From: Bog-756 sp963725275
Lineage (GTDB): Bacteria; Actinomycetota; Acidimicrobiia; Acidimicrobiales; RAAP-2
Assembly (NCBI GenBank): GCA_963725275.1
Contig: CAVRXS010000005.1
Span: 496,001 to 560,000 of the forward strand
Reading direction: 5' to 3'
DNA: 64,000 bases
Below the pieces are notes generated by a model that saw only the letters and a list, made by a program, of their open reading frames with translations, was not told the origin of the DNA and did not search any database. The translations under genes were made by a program, and so were the position numbers. How positions within the stretch are numbered: the stretch's first letter is position 1; each line of letters starts with the position of its first letter. This document shows, piece after piece, positions 1 to 9,033 of this stretch.

Positions 1-2
1 CT

Positions 3-266
3 CTCCCCGGGCCGCTGCACGTGATGAGCGACTCGACCTATGTGGTCAACTGCTTCGGGCAGCGCTGGTGGGCCGGGTGGCTGCGGCGCGGCTGGCGGAA
101 TTCACAGGGCAAGCCGGTTGCGAACCGGGACCTGTGGGAGATCCTCCTCCCCCTGGCCCTCGAGGCCGACAGACCGGTCACCTTCGGGTGGGTCAAGGGC
201 CACTCCGGCGACCGGATGAACGACGTGGTCGATCTGCTGGCCACCCAGGCGGCGGCCCGGCAGTAG
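3..266 (+). CDS. rnhA: Ribonuclease HI, C-terminal part (5' end outside window)
   Basis: Cleaves the RNA strand of RNA-DNA hybrids in the cytoplasm. The reading frame is open to the window edge, so only the last ~87 residues are visible. SDSTYVV holds the aspartate equivalent to E. coli D70. The stretch WxNSxGKPVxNRDLW and the closing WVKGHSGDxxNDVVDxLA, with the last active-site Asp, follow in the usual order. The ATG at 21 is internal to the family alignment and is probably not the real start. The N-terminal residues equivalent to D10 and E48 lie upstream of the window. Confidence 0.88.
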   Translation, partial: LPGPLHVMSDSTYVVNCFGQRWWAGWLRRGWRNSQGKPVANRDLWEILLPLALEADRPVTFGWVKGHSGDRMNDVVDLLATQAAARQ

Positions 267-334
267 CCCACCGGCCGGTCCGGCCCGATCGCCGTGACGT
301 CGGTCGGTCAGCACCGTGCGTCGGGACAGCCGTG

Positions 335-363
335 TTGGCACGGGGCCGCGGCTCTCGTAACCT
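335..363 (+). promoter_or_regulatory. Promoter of the HSD10-like gene, leaderless layout
   Basis: TTGGCA (335-340), a 17-base spacer and TAACCT (358-363). Only six bases separate the -10 from the ATG at 370, so transcription would start at or next to the start codon. No Shine-Dalgarno sequence is visible. Confidence 0.6.
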
Positions 364-369
364 GCCGTC

Positions 370-1137
370 ATGGAGATCAACGGCTGTTCGGCAATCATCA
401 CCGGTGGGGCCTCCGGCCTCGGCGAGGCCACGGCGCGCAAGCTCGCGTCCCTGGGAGCCCGGGTCACCGTGTTCGACCGGAACGAGGCGGGGGCCAAGGA
501 GGTCGTCGCCGAGATCGGTGGATCGGCGACGTGCGTGGCCGGCGACGTGACCGACCCGGCCGACTGCCAGAAGGCGGTCGATCAGGCGGCCGAGGGCGGC
601 AACCTGCGGATCGCAGTCAACTGCGCCGGGACCGGGTGGGTCGGCCGGGTGATCAACCGGGACGGCTCACCTCACGACCTCGCGCCGTTCCAGTTCATCC
701 AGAACCTGAACGTGACCGGGACGTTCAACATCATGACCAAGGCAGCGTCGGTCATGTCGACAGTCGAGCCCCAGGCAAACGGCGAACGGGGTGTGATCGT
801 CAACACCGCCTCGGTGGCCGCCTTCGATGGCCAGATCGGACAGCTGGCCTACTCGGCATCCAAGGGCGCCGTGGTCGGGATGACCCTGCCGGCAGCGCGC
901 GACCTGGCGGTGGTCGGGATCCGCGTGATGGCCATCGCCCCGGGCCTCTTCGACACGCCGCTGCTCGCCATGCTCCCGGAAGAGGCCCGCAGCACGCTCG
1001 CCGAGTCGGTCAACTTCCCCAAGCGTCTGGGCAATCCGGCTGAGTACGGCGAGCTCGTAGCCCAGATCGTGGCCAACAGCTATCTCAACGCCGAGGTCAT
1101 CCGCCTCGACGGTGGTATCAGGATGCCCCCCAAGTAG
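370..1137 (+). CDS. Short-chain dehydrogenase, 3-hydroxyacyl-CoA dehydrogenase type 2 (HSD10) like
   Basis: 255-residue classical SDR predicted to oxidise a 3-hydroxyacyl-CoA with NAD+, as in branched-chain amino acid or fatty acid breakdown. TGGASGLG near residue 11 is the cofactor loop. NCAGTG, the catalytic serine in NTASVAAFDG, and YSASKGA (Tyr-x3-Lys) are all present. The closing LDGGIRMPP and the insert around HDLAPFQ fit the HSD10 subgroup. It starts at ATG 370, directly after a good promoter. Substrate is inferred from family resemblance only. Confidence 0.85.
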   Translation: MEINGCSAIITGGASGLGEATARKLASLGARVTVFDRNEAGAKEVVAEIGGSATCVAGDVTDPADCQKAVDQAAEGGNLRIAVNCAGTGWVGRVINRDGSPHDLAPFQFIQNLNVTGTFNIMTKAASVMSTVEPQANGERGVIVNTASVAAFDGQIGQLAYSASKGAVVGMTLPAARDLAVVGIRVMAIAPGLFDTPLLAMLPEEARSTLAESVNFPKRLGNPAEYGELVAQIVANSYLNAEVIRLDGGIRMPPK

Positions 1138-1214
1138 CTGCGGTACTGCACGGGGCGGCCTCCGTCTCCTGCGACCGGCGGGTGGGTCACGACGGATTAG
1201 GTTCGGTGGTCGTC

Positions 1215-2210
1215 ATGTCCGCCACCTCTGCAGCCGCCACCGCCGGGCCGATCGTCACGGCCGACCCGATCATCCGGACGCTCGGCCTGACCAAGGTCTA
1301 CACAGGGTCGAACGTACGGGCCGTCGACGGCCTCGACCTCGAGGTCGGAACCGGCGAGATCTTCGGCCTGCTCGGTCCCAACGGCGCGGGCAAGACGACG
1401 ACAGCGGGCATGCTGACCACGCGGGTGATCCCGACCTCGGGCGAAGCGTGGGTCGGTGGCATCGACGTCGTGGCCCACCCCGCGCTGGCCAAGCAGATCA
1501 TCGGCACCGTCAGCCAGACGAACACCCTGGACCGCCAGCTCACGGTCCGGGAGAACCTCTACTTCCACGGCCGACTGTTCGGGATTTCGGCCAGGGAGTC
1601 GAGGCGGACCGCGGACGAGCTCCTCGAGCAGTTCCAGCTCGAGCGATGGGCGGGCGCTTCGGTCTACGCGCTCTCCGGCGGCATGGCGCAACGGCTGATG
1701 GTCGCCCGGGCCATCTTCCACCGCCCGGCCGTCCTCTTCCTCGACGAACCGACTGCGGGACTCGATCCACAGAGCCGGCTGGCTCTCTGGGAGACCATGA
1801 AGGTGCTCAATGCCGAGGGGCAGACCATCCTGCTCACCACCCACTACATGGAGGAGGCCGACCAACTCTGCGGTCGGGTTGCCATCATGGACCACGGCCG
1901 GATCCTGGCCCTGGACGCGCCGGCCGCCCTCAAGAGCCAGATCGACGCCGACACGATCGTCACCGTGACCGCAACCGGTGACCAGTCCGAGCTGGCCCGC
2001 GTGCTCACCGCGGCGGTACCCGGGGTCACCCACACCCGGCCGGTCGAGGGCGGTGTGGAGATACACGTGAAGGGCAAGGAGCGCCTCCTGCCCCTGGTGG
2101 TCACTTCGGCCGAAGAGGCCGGTTTCCCGGTGCTCGACCTCTCGGTCACCGAGCCGACCCTCGAAACCGTGTTCATCAATCTCACCGGGAAGGAGCTGCG
2201 CGAAGAATGA
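1215..2210 (+). CDS. ABC transporter ATP-binding protein, DrrA type
   Basis: 331-residue ATPase of the daunorubicin-resistance (DrrA) export family. Walker A GPNGAGKTT, signature LSGGMAQR, Walker B VLFLDEPTAGLD and the switch histidine in LLTTHYMEEAD are intact. The extra C-terminal domain after ~residue 235 is typical of DrrA. ATG 1215 is preferred; GTG 1206 and an upstream ATG at 1182 are in frame. The stop overlaps the permease start by four bases (ATGA), so the pair is translationally coupled. The exported substrate cannot be told from sequence. Confidence 0.88.
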   Translation: MSATSAAATAGPIVTADPIIRTLGLTKVYTGSNVRAVDGLDLEVGTGEIFGLLGPNGAGKTTTAGMLTTRVIPTSGEAWVGGIDVVAHPALAKQIIGTVSQTNTLDRQLTVRENLYFHGRLFGISARESRRTADELLEQFQLERWAGASVYALSGGMAQRLMVARAIFHRPAVLFLDEPTAGLDPQSRLALWETMKVLNAEGQTILLTTHYMEEADQLCGRVAIMDHGRILALDAPAALKSQIDADTIVTVTATGDQSELARVLTAAVPGVTHTRPVEGGVEIHVKGKERLLPLVVTSAEEAGFPVLDLSVTEPTLETVFINLTGKELREE

Positions 2211-3097
2211 CCGCCATCGACGCCGCGACCCCGGATACCAACGGCCGGCCGGTGCGCACCACGCCGTCGCGCTCGGCGCTGGGCGCGGGCCGGATCGTCC
2301 TGTGGGCGCTCATCCTGCGTGACCTCGTCGTCCTCCGAAAGCACCTCTTCGAGTTCGTCGCGCGCACCCTGATCCAGCCGTTCCTGCTGTGTTTCGTGTT
2401 CCTCTACGTGTTCCCCAAGATCGGCCAGGGGATCGGGGGCGGAGGTGGACCGGTGGCCGAGTCCGCGTTCGCCACGGTGCTCGTCCCCGGCGTGGTCGGT
2501 ATCTCGATCCTGTTCCAGGGCGTCCAGTCGGTGGCGCTGATCATGTCGCAGGAGTTCGGCTTCACCCGGGAGATCGAGGACCGGGTTCAGGCCCCATGCC
2601 CGATCTGGTTGGTGGCGATCTCAAAAGTGCTGTCCGGCGCGGTCCAGGGACTGATCTCGGCCATCCTGGTACTGCCCATCGCGTCGGTGGTCCACGCCAA
2701 GGGGGTCGAGGCCCATCTCACGCTGCACTGGTGGATCATCGTGACCATCGTCCCGATTGCATGCGTGATGATGGCCTCACTCGGACTCCTCCTCGGAACC
2801 AGCTTCGAGCCTCGCAACATCGGCCTCATGTTCGGGTTCATCATCCTCCCGGTCACGTTCCTCGGCGGCACCTACTACCAGTGGACCCGGTTGGCCCCGG
2901 TCCAGGTCGGAGGGTGGCACTGGCTCCAGACGATCGTGCTGATCAATCCGCTGCTCTACGTCAACGAGGGCATGCGGGCGGCCTTCACCGACGCGCCCCA
3001 CATGCATCTCTTCGTCGTGTACCCGGTGGTACTGGCGTTCGTGGCGCTGTTCCTCGGTCTCGGACTCCGCAACTTCCGGCGGCGGGTGCTCTCCTGA
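2207..3097 (+). CDS. ABC-2 type permease, DrrB type
   Basis: 296-residue membrane partner of the preceding ATPase. About six hydrophobic segments lie between residues ~45 and ~290, with the conserved ABC-2 stretch FGFTREIEDRVQAPCP in the first loop. The cytoplasmic N-terminus is rich in charged residues. The ATGA overlap with the ATPase and the overlap with the next methyltransferase suggest a three-gene operon. It would form the export channel for a lipid, glycolipid or drug; the substrate is unknown. Confidence 0.86.
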   Translation: MTAIDAATPDTNGRPVRTTPSRSALGAGRIVLWALILRDLVVLRKHLFEFVARTLIQPFLLCFVFLYVFPKIGQGIGGGGGPVAESAFATVLVPGVVGISILFQGVQSVALIMSQEFGFTREIEDRVQAPCPIWLVAISKVLSGAVQGLISAILVLPIASVVHAKGVEAHLTLHWWIIVTIVPIACVMMASLGLLLGTSFEPRNIGLMFGFIILPVTFLGGTYYQWTRLAPVQVGGWHWLQTIVLINPLLYVNEGMRAAFTDAPHMHLFVVYPVVLAFVALFLGLGLRNFRRRVLS

Positions 3098-3900
3098 ACG
3101 GCGACTACCTGCTCGACAACCGGCAGCCGGAGGCAGGCGCCAGGCTCGCCGCACTGTCCGAGCTGTTCGACGACACGACCTGCCGTGCCCTCGACCGCAC
3201 CGGCATCGGCCCGGGCTGGCGGTGTTGGGAGGTCGGTGCCGGAGGCCCGCAGATCGCGGCCTGGATGGCCGACCGGGTCGGTCCAAACGGCTCGGTCCTG
3301 GCCACCGACATCGATCTCTCGTGGCTCGGCCCGTCAGAGGGGCGTCCCTTCGCCGTGCTCCGCCACGACGTCGCGGCCGACGACCCACCCCCCGGGCCGT
3401 TCGACCTCATCCACGCCCGACTGGTGCTCGTCCACCTGCCCGGAAGGGACGGGGTGCTCGCCTCCCTGGATGGTGCGCTGCGCCCCGGAGGCTGGCTGGT
3501 CGTCGAGGACGCCGATCCCGCGCTCCAACCACTGGCCTGCATCGACGAGTCGGGCCCCGATCAGGCGCTGGCCAACAAGGTGCGCGCCGGATTCCGTGTG
3601 CTGCTCGCCCGCCGCGGGGTCGACCTCTCCTTCGGTCGGACCCTTCCCCGCGCCCTCCGAGCGCTCGGCCTCGAGCAGGTCGGAGCGGACGCCTACTTCC
3701 CGATTGCTGCTCCTGAGAGCGCGGTCCTCGAGCGGGCCACGATCGAGCAGATCCGGGACGGTCTCATCACTGCCGGACTGGCCACGGACGAGGAGATCGA
3801 CCGGTTGCTCGCGGCGATCTCCGCCGGTCGCTTGGACCTGGCGACCGCACCCCTGATCTCGGCGTGGGGCCGCAAGCCCGCCGGGACGATCGTGGCCTGA
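3094..3900 (+). CDS. SAM-dependent methyltransferase (class I)
   Basis: About 268 residues with a Rossmann methyltransferase fold. The glycine-rich SAM loop is WEVGAGGPQIAAW near residue 36; the acidic residue after strand 2 is in ATDID, and DLIHARLVLVHLPG is post-motif II/III. Homologs begin at about YLLDN. No ATG, GTG or TTG exists in frame near there, so the best start is CTG 3094, which overlaps the permease stop as CTGA. GGCGGGTG lies a few bases upstream. Methyl acceptor unknown. Confidence 0.72.
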   Translation: MNGDYLLDNRQPEAGARLAALSELFDDTTCRALDRTGIGPGWRCWEVGAGGPQIAAWMADRVGPNGSVLATDIDLSWLGPSEGRPFAVLRHDVAADDPPPGPFDLIHARLVLVHLPGRDGVLASLDGALRPGGWLVVEDADPALQPLACIDESGPDQALANKVRAGFRVLLARRGVDLSFGRTLPRALRALGLEQVGADAYFPIAAPESAVLERATIEQIRDGLITAGLATDEEIDRLLAAISAGRLDLATAPLISAWGRKPAGTIVA

Positions 3901-3917
3901 GGGGACCGCGGACCGAA

Positions 3918-3945
3918 TTGGCCCACCGGTCGCGGCCGATAGGCT
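3918..3945 (+). promoter_or_regulatory. Promoter upstream of the lpd-E2 operon
   Basis: TTGGCC (3918-3923), a 16-base spacer and TAGGCT (3940-3945), about 23 bases before ATG 3969. Confidence 0.45.
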
Positions 3946-3968
3946 GGCCCGCGACCCGGCAGCGACGG

Positions 3969-5477
3969 ATGCGTCCGATGGAGGTGGTACCCACGACACC
4001 CGAGGTGGCAGGGCAACAGACAACACCGGGGGGAGTCGACGCAGGGGCGGGGTCACAGGAGCACTTCGATATCGTGATCATCGGAGGTGGTCCCGGAGGG
4101 TACGCCACCGCGCTCTATGCGGCCGCGGCCGGGCTGTCGGTTGCCATCGTCGAGCTCGACAAGGTCGGCGGCACCTGCCTCCACCGCGGGTGTGTCCCTG
4201 CCAAGGAGTTCCTCGAGACCGCCTCGGTCTACCGAACGGTGAGCTCTGCGTCCGACTTCGGGATCTCCGCGGGCGCCCAGCCCTCCGAGCCGACACTCGA
4301 CTTCTCGGTGAGCCAGAAGCGCAAGCAAGCGGTGGTCGAGGTGCTGTTCAGGGGTCTCGAAGGTCTGCTCAGGGGCAGGGGGGTCACGACGTTCGGCGGG
4401 AGCGGGACGCTGCTTCCCGGCCGCCGGGTGCGCATCGCCGGCAACGACGGCGCCACGATCGAGATCAGCGGAACCGACGTCGTCCTCGCGGCGGGGTCGG
4501 TTCCCCGCACCGTCCCCGGCTTCGACATCGACGGAACCGTGGTGATGACGTCGGACGAGGTCCTCGCCCTCGACCGGCTCCCTGCCTCGGTGGCGGTCAT
4601 CGGAGGCGGAGCCATCGGCTGCGAGTTCGCCTCGATGTTCGCCGATCTCGGCTCGTCGGTCACCGTCTTCGAGGCGCTCCCCTCCATCCTGAGCGCCTGC
4701 GACGAGGACATGGCGCGGGTCGTCGCCCAGTCGTTCCGCAAGCGCGGCATCGACGTGAAGGCGGGCGTGACGCTGCACGGGCACACTCCCGGACCCGCGG
4801 GCCGGAGTACCGTCGTCTCCTTCGGTTCCGGCGAGCAGCTCGAAGTGGAGGCGGTGGTCGTATCGGTCGGCCGTCGACCGCGTACAGAAGGGTTGGTCGC
4901 AGACGGTACCGGCGTGGTGATCGACAAGGGGGGATTCGTCGTCACCGACCGGTTCATGCGCACTGCGGCAGACGGGGTGTGGGCAGTGGGCGACGTGGTG
5001 GCCGCGACCCCGCAGCTCGCACACGTGGGCTTCGCCGAGGCGATCGTGGTGGTCAAGTCCATCCTGGGCGAGGCGGTCCTCCCGGTCGACTACACACGCG
5101 TTCCGTGGGCCATCTACTGCCACCCCGAGGTCGCGTTCGCCGGTCTGAGCGAGGCGGCTGCGAGGGCGGCCGGTCTCGATGTGGTGGTCAAGAAGGATCC
5201 ATTCGGCGGGAACAGCCGGGCGCGGATCATCGGCGACACCCAGGGGATGGTCAAACTCGTGGCCGAGCGCCGGCCAGATGGCACATCCGGAAGGATCCTG
5301 GGTGTCCACATGGTCGGTCCCTGGGTCACCGAGTTGCTCGGAGCGGGGTACCTGGCGGTCAACTGGGAGGCCACCGCAGACGAAGTGGCCCAGTTCATGC
5401 AGCCGCACCCCTCGCTGTCGGAGACGTTCGGCGAGACCGTGTTGGCCTTGACCGGAAGGGGACTACACGTTGCCTGA
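3969..5477 (+). CDS. lpdA: Dihydrolipoamide dehydrogenase (E3)
   Basis: Flavoprotein that reoxidises the dihydrolipoyl arm of 2-oxoacid dehydrogenase complexes with NAD+. GGGPGGYATA is the FAD site, GGTCLHRGCVPAK holds the redox-active cysteine pair, GGGAIGCEFA is the NAD site, and WAVGDVVAATPQLAH is the second FAD motif. The C-terminal HPSLSETFGE carries the His-Glu dyad. The length, 502 residues, is slightly long because of a ~35-residue N-terminal extension; ATG 3978 or a later start would shorten it. It overlaps the E2 start by eight bases. Confidence 0.9.
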   Translation: MRPMEVVPTTPEVAGQQTTPGGVDAGAGSQEHFDIVIIGGGPGGYATALYAAAAGLSVAIVELDKVGGTCLHRGCVPAKEFLETASVYRTVSSASDFGISAGAQPSEPTLDFSVSQKRKQAVVEVLFRGLEGLLRGRGVTTFGGSGTLLPGRRVRIAGNDGATIEISGTDVVLAAGSVPRTVPGFDIDGTVVMTSDEVLALDRLPASVAVIGGGAIGCEFASMFADLGSSVTVFEALPSILSACDEDMARVVAQSFRKRGIDVKAGVTLHGHTPGPAGRSTVVSFGSGEQLEVEAVVVSVGRRPRTEGLVADGTGVVIDKGGFVVTDRFMRTAADGVWAVGDVVAATPQLAHVGFAEAIVVVKSILGEAVLPVDYTRVPWAIYCHPEVAFAGLSEAAARAAGLDVVVKKDPFGGNSRARIIGDTQGMVKLVAERRPDGTSGRILGVHMVGPWVTELLGAGYLAVNWEATADEVAQFMQPHPSLSETFGETVLALTGRGLHVA

Positions 5478-7284
5478 CGTGATCATGCCGCAGCTCGGCG
5501 AGACAGTGACCGAAGGAACCATCACCCGGTGGTTCAAGGCGGTCGGCGACACCGTGGCGCGTGACGAACCGCTCTTCGAGGTTTCCACTGACAAGGTCGA
5601 CTCCGAGGTGCCTTCCCCAGCCGAGGGTGTGGTGACCTCGATCCTGGTGGAGGAAGGTGACACCGTCGACGTCGGCGCGACCCTCGCGGTCATCGACCCG
5701 GCGGGCACCCCGGCCGCGTCATCTCCTGCCCCTGCCGCTCCTGCCCCTGCCGCTCCGGCGGCACCCGCACCCACCCCGCCGCCCGCCGCCCCGGCTCCAT
5801 CTCCTCCGGTCGCAGCAGTTCCCGCGCCGACCCCTCCGGCTCCAGCCGCAGCCGCGCCCGCCCCGGCGGCACCAGCACCCACCCCGGCTCCAGCCGCAGC
5901 CGCCCCCGCCCCGGCGGCGCCCGCACCCACCCCGGCTCCCACTCGATCCTCCGCCGCCGTCCGACCCGCCGCCGGTGCCAGCGTCAAGACCGAGCTGCCT
6001 GACGAACCGGTCGTGACTGAGAGGCCCCCGCCCGCATCTTCCACGCCGACGTATTCGTCCCGGGCACCGCGCGGAGCGTCCTCGTCCGACGGCTCGTCGG
6101 GACTCGTGCTGTCGCCCGTGGTACGCAGGCTCCTCTCTGATCACAAGATCGATCCGTCCACCGTCCGCGGCACCGGTCTCGAGGGAAGGATCACCCGTAG
6201 CGACGTCGAGGCCGTCATCGCCAGGCAGGGCGGAGCCGCGGACCCGTCGCCGGTCCCGAGCATCGTGGATCGCAGCGAGTCGGCGTCTGCGCCGCAGGCA
6301 CGCTCCGCACCCCCCGCTCCTGCTCCGCCAGCGCGACCTCCCCCTGCCCGGCCGGTTGCCGCGCCACCAGCGCCTCCCGCCACGCCGCAGGCACCCGCTG
6401 CCGCGCCGCCCGCGCCAGCACCATCCGAGCCCGCCCCCGCGCCACCTCCCCCTGCCCGGCCGATTGTCGCGCCAGCGGCAACACCAGCACCGGCACCACC
6501 TGCTCCTGCTCCCCCCGCGCGCCCCACTCCGGCTCCGAGCTCGCAGGATGCCGATGCCGTCCGTGTCGGCGCACGGGACGAGGTGGTGCCGTTCACCAAC
6601 ATCCGGCGTCGCACGGCTGAGCACATGGTCCGCTCGAAGGCGGTCTCGCCCCACACCTTGATGGTCAGGGAGATCGACTACGAGCGAGTCGAGCAGGTCC
6701 GGCGTGCCCATGGCGACCGGTTCCGGGATGAGGAGGGCTTCGGCCTGTCCTATCTCCCCTTCGCTGCCCTGGCCGCCGTCGAGGCCCTCGCCGACTACCC
6801 GAGACTCAACGCATCGGTGGGAGACGACTCCCTGGTCGTCCACCGTGACATCAATTTGGGCATCGCGGTGGACCTCGACAACCAGGGGTTGATCGTCCCT
6901 GTGATCCACAACGCCGAGGAGCTCAACCTCCGGGGCATCGCGCGCAGGATCCACGACCTGGCCGATCGCGCCCGGAACAAGCGCCTGAGCCTCGACGACA
7001 TCAGCAATGGAACGTTCTCCATCACCAACGCAGGGCCGTTCGGCACGTTGCTCACCGGGGCGATCATCAATCAACCTCAGGTGGCCATCCTCTCCACTGA
7101 CGGCGTGTCCCGGAAGCCGGTGGTCGTCGAGCTCTCGGACGGGACCGAGTCGATCGGCATCCACTCGGTCGGGCTGGTCGCCATGAACTTCGACCACCGC
7201 GCCATCGACGGCGCGTACGTGGCTCGGTTCCTCTCCCGCCTGTCCGAGATCCTGGACGACCGCGACTGGGCCGGCGAGCTCTAG
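5470..7284 (+). CDS. Dihydrolipoamide acyltransferase (E2 of a 2-oxoacid dehydrogenase)
   Basis: 604 residues. The order is one lipoyl domain (1-~78, with the lipoylated Lys42 in STDKVDSE), a very long Pro/Ala linker, a peripheral subunit-binding domain (~215-255), a second Pro/Ala linker, and the catalytic domain (~370-604) ending in FDHRAIDG with catalytic His576 and Asp580. It starts at TTG 5470 inside the end of lpdA. E1 is not nearby, so pyruvate, 2-oxoglutarate and branched-chain complexes all remain possible; the layout resembles actinobacterial sucB. The next gene makes the lipoyl cofactor this protein needs. Confidence 0.88.
   Translation: MPDVIMPQLGETVTEGTITRWFKAVGDTVARDEPLFEVSTDKVDSEVPSPAEGVVTSILVEEGDTVDVGATLAVIDPAGTPAASSPAPAAPAPAAPAAPAPTPPPAAPAPSPPVAAVPAPTPPAPAAAAPAPAAPAPTPAPAAAAPAPAAPAPTPAPTRSSAAVRPAAGASVKTELPDEPVVTERPPPASSTPTYSSRAPRGASSSDGSSGLVLSPVVRRLLSDHKIDPSTVRGTGLEGRITRSDVEAVIARQGGAADPSPVPSIVDRSESASAPQARSAPPAPAPPARPPPARPVAAPPAPPATPQAPAAAPPAPAPSEPAPAPPPPARPIVAPAATPAPAPPAPAPPARPTPAPSSQDADAVRVGARDEVVPFTNIRRRTAEHMVRSKAVSPHTLMVREIDYERVEQVRRAHGDRFRDEEGFGLSYLPFAALAAVEALADYPRLNASVGDDSLVVHRDINLGIAVDLDNQGLIVPVIHNAEELNLRGIARRIHDLADRARNKRLSLDDISNGTFSITNAGPFGTLLTGAIINQPQVAILSTDGVSRKPVVVELSDGTESIGIHSVGLVAMNFDHRAIDGAYVARFLSRLSEILDDRDWAGEL
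5836..5931 (+). repeat. Two 48-base tandem repeats in the E2 linker
   Basis: Units at 5836-5883 and 5884-5931 differ at four positions and begin CCGGCTCCAGCC. A third copy starts and is cut short. They encode a Pro/Ala-rich 16-residue block, so the linker appears to have grown by tandem duplication. Confidence 0.85.
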
Positions 7285-7337
7285 GCGCCGGCCGCGATGA
7301 CCTGCCCCAACCATCGGGACGACGGGAACGTCCGCGC

Positions 7338-9026
7338 ATGAGGGTGCGTTGGCTCGGACTGGTGCCCTATGCCGAAGCATGGGATCTCCAGCGCACCATC
7401 GCACGGTGCTCGGAGGACGACTACCTGCTCCTCCTCGAACATCCCCACGTGTACACGATGGGGTCTCACGCCGATCCGGCGCACGTCCTGGCCGATCCCG
7501 CGTCGGTCGGAGCGGATCTCGTCCGCGTCGACCGCGGTGGGGACGTCACCTATCACGGTCCAGGGCAGTTGATCGGCTACCCGGTCCGCACCGTGGGGGG
7601 TGGACCCCACCGCGGGCCGAAGCACGTCCGCGAAGTCGAACAAGTGGTCATCGACAGCCTCGTGGCGCTCGGCCTCCCGGCCAGCGCGGTCGGCCGACTG
7701 CCGGGGTATCCCGGCGTCTGGGTCGGTCTCGGGGATGCACCCGGGTCGGCTGGACCTCGCAAGATAGCGGCCATCGGCGTGCGGACGTCCCGGGGCCGGA
7801 CCACCCATGGATTCGCCCTCAACGTCTCGACCGACCTCTCGATGTTCGGCCGCATCGTTCCCTGCGGTATCCCCGACCGACCGGTCACCTCGCTCGCGGC
7901 GGAGGGCTACGACGTCCCGATGACCGCGGTGGTCGACGCCGTGATCGAGGTCGCACGCGCCATGTGGGGACCGGTCGACGACAGCCAACGGGTGACCGGC
8001 GGAATCCAGGAGTCCGCGGTCCGGCCGGTGCCGGTTGCCTTCGGAGGGACGGGTGGAGGCAGCACTTCGCTCGAGCGCCGCCTGGTGCGTTCGGGTGTGG
8101 ACCCGGCACGCGGACTGGCCTTGTCCGCCCGCAAGCCGGACTGGCTGCGGGTGACCGCGCGGATGAACGGGGACTACTTAGACCTTCAGCACCGGTTGCG
8201 CGATCTGGATCTGGTCACCGTGTGCGAGGAGGCCGGCTGTCCCAACATCTACGAGTGCTGGTCCGACGGCACGGCCACCTTCATGATCAACGGGTCGCGT
8301 TGCACCCGTGCCTGTGGCTTCTGCCAGGTCGACACCGGGCGGCCGCTCCCACTGGACGTCGCCGAACCGGAGCACGTCGCCGACGCCGTGGTCCGGATGG
8401 GCCTCGCCCACGCGGTGATCACTGCAGTCGCCCGCGACGACCTCGCCGATGGTGGTGCCGGCGCCTTCGCCGAGACCATCGCCGCTGTCCGGCGGCGCAG
8501 CCCCGGTACGTCGATCGAGGTGCTCATTCCCGACGTCAAGGGCAGCGCCACTTCGCTCGCGCTGATCCTCGACGCTCGCCCGGACGTGCTCAACCACAAC
8601 ATCGAGACGGTCGCCCGCCTGCAACGCGCGGTGCGCCCGTCGGCAGGGTACGCCCGCAGCCTCACCGTGCTGGCCCGGGCCCGGGATGCCGGGCTCACCA
8701 CCAAGTCGGGCATGATCCTCGGCATGGGCGAGCAGGAGGACGAGGTGTTGGCCACGTTGGCCGACCTACGCGCGGTCGGTGTGGAGATCGTGACACTCGG
8801 GCAGTACCTGCGCCCCAGTCGCAGGCATCTGCCGGTGGCCCGGTGGTGGACACCCGAAGAGTTCGACGCGCTGCGGGCAGCGGGCATGGCGCTCGGGTTC
8901 GTCCACGTCCAGGCTTCGCCCCTCACCCGCTCCAGCTACCACGCCCGGGAGGCTGCCGGGAGCGCGCTCCACACCCGGTCGCATGACGACACGGCAGCGG
9001 GTGCAGTGGCAGTCCCGGCCGGATGA
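7338..9026 (+). CDS. lipB-lipA: Bifunctional octanoyltransferase-lipoyl synthase (LipB-LipA fusion)
   Basis: One uninterrupted 562-residue frame. Residues 1-~215 are LipB: GGDVTYHGPGQ at 68-78, Lys142 in RKIAAIGVR and Cys176 in IVPCGIPD form the Cys-Lys pair that transfers octanoyl from ACP. A ~40-residue linker follows. Residues ~262-562 are LipA: auxiliary cluster ligands Cys296, Cys301 and Cys307, radical-SAM CTRACGFC (322-329), and C-terminal RSSYHA. Together these would build lipoyl groups on the upstream E2. Both halves have all key residues. Internal GTG codons near 8083 could also give free LipA. No stop separates the halves. Confidence 0.9.
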   Translation: MRVRWLGLVPYAEAWDLQRTIARCSEDDYLLLLEHPHVYTMGSHADPAHVLADPASVGADLVRVDRGGDVTYHGPGQLIGYPVRTVGGGPHRGPKHVREVEQVVIDSLVALGLPASAVGRLPGYPGVWVGLGDAPGSAGPRKIAAIGVRTSRGRTTHGFALNVSTDLSMFGRIVPCGIPDRPVTSLAAEGYDVPMTAVVDAVIEVARAMWGPVDDSQRVTGGIQESAVRPVPVAFGGTGGGSTSLERRLVRSGVDPARGLALSARKPDWLRVTARMNGDYLDLQHRLRDLDLVTVCEEAGCPNIYECWSDGTATFMINGSRCTRACGFCQVDTGRPLPLDVAEPEHVADAVVRMGLAHAVITAVARDDLADGGAGAFAETIAAVRRRSPGTSIEVLIPDVKGSATSLALILDARPDVLNHNIETVARLQRAVRPSAGYARSLTVLARARDAGLTTKSGMILGMGEQEDEVLATLADLRAVGVEIVTLGQYLRPSRRHLPVARWWTPEEFDALRAAGMALGFVHVQASPLTRSSYHAREAAGSALHTRSHDDTAAGAVAVPAG

Positions 9027-9033
9027 CCCGGTC

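Noticed and set aside
5836..6540. CRISPR-like repeats in the E2 gene
   Set aside because: Repeats are inside a coding Pro/Ala linker without spacers.
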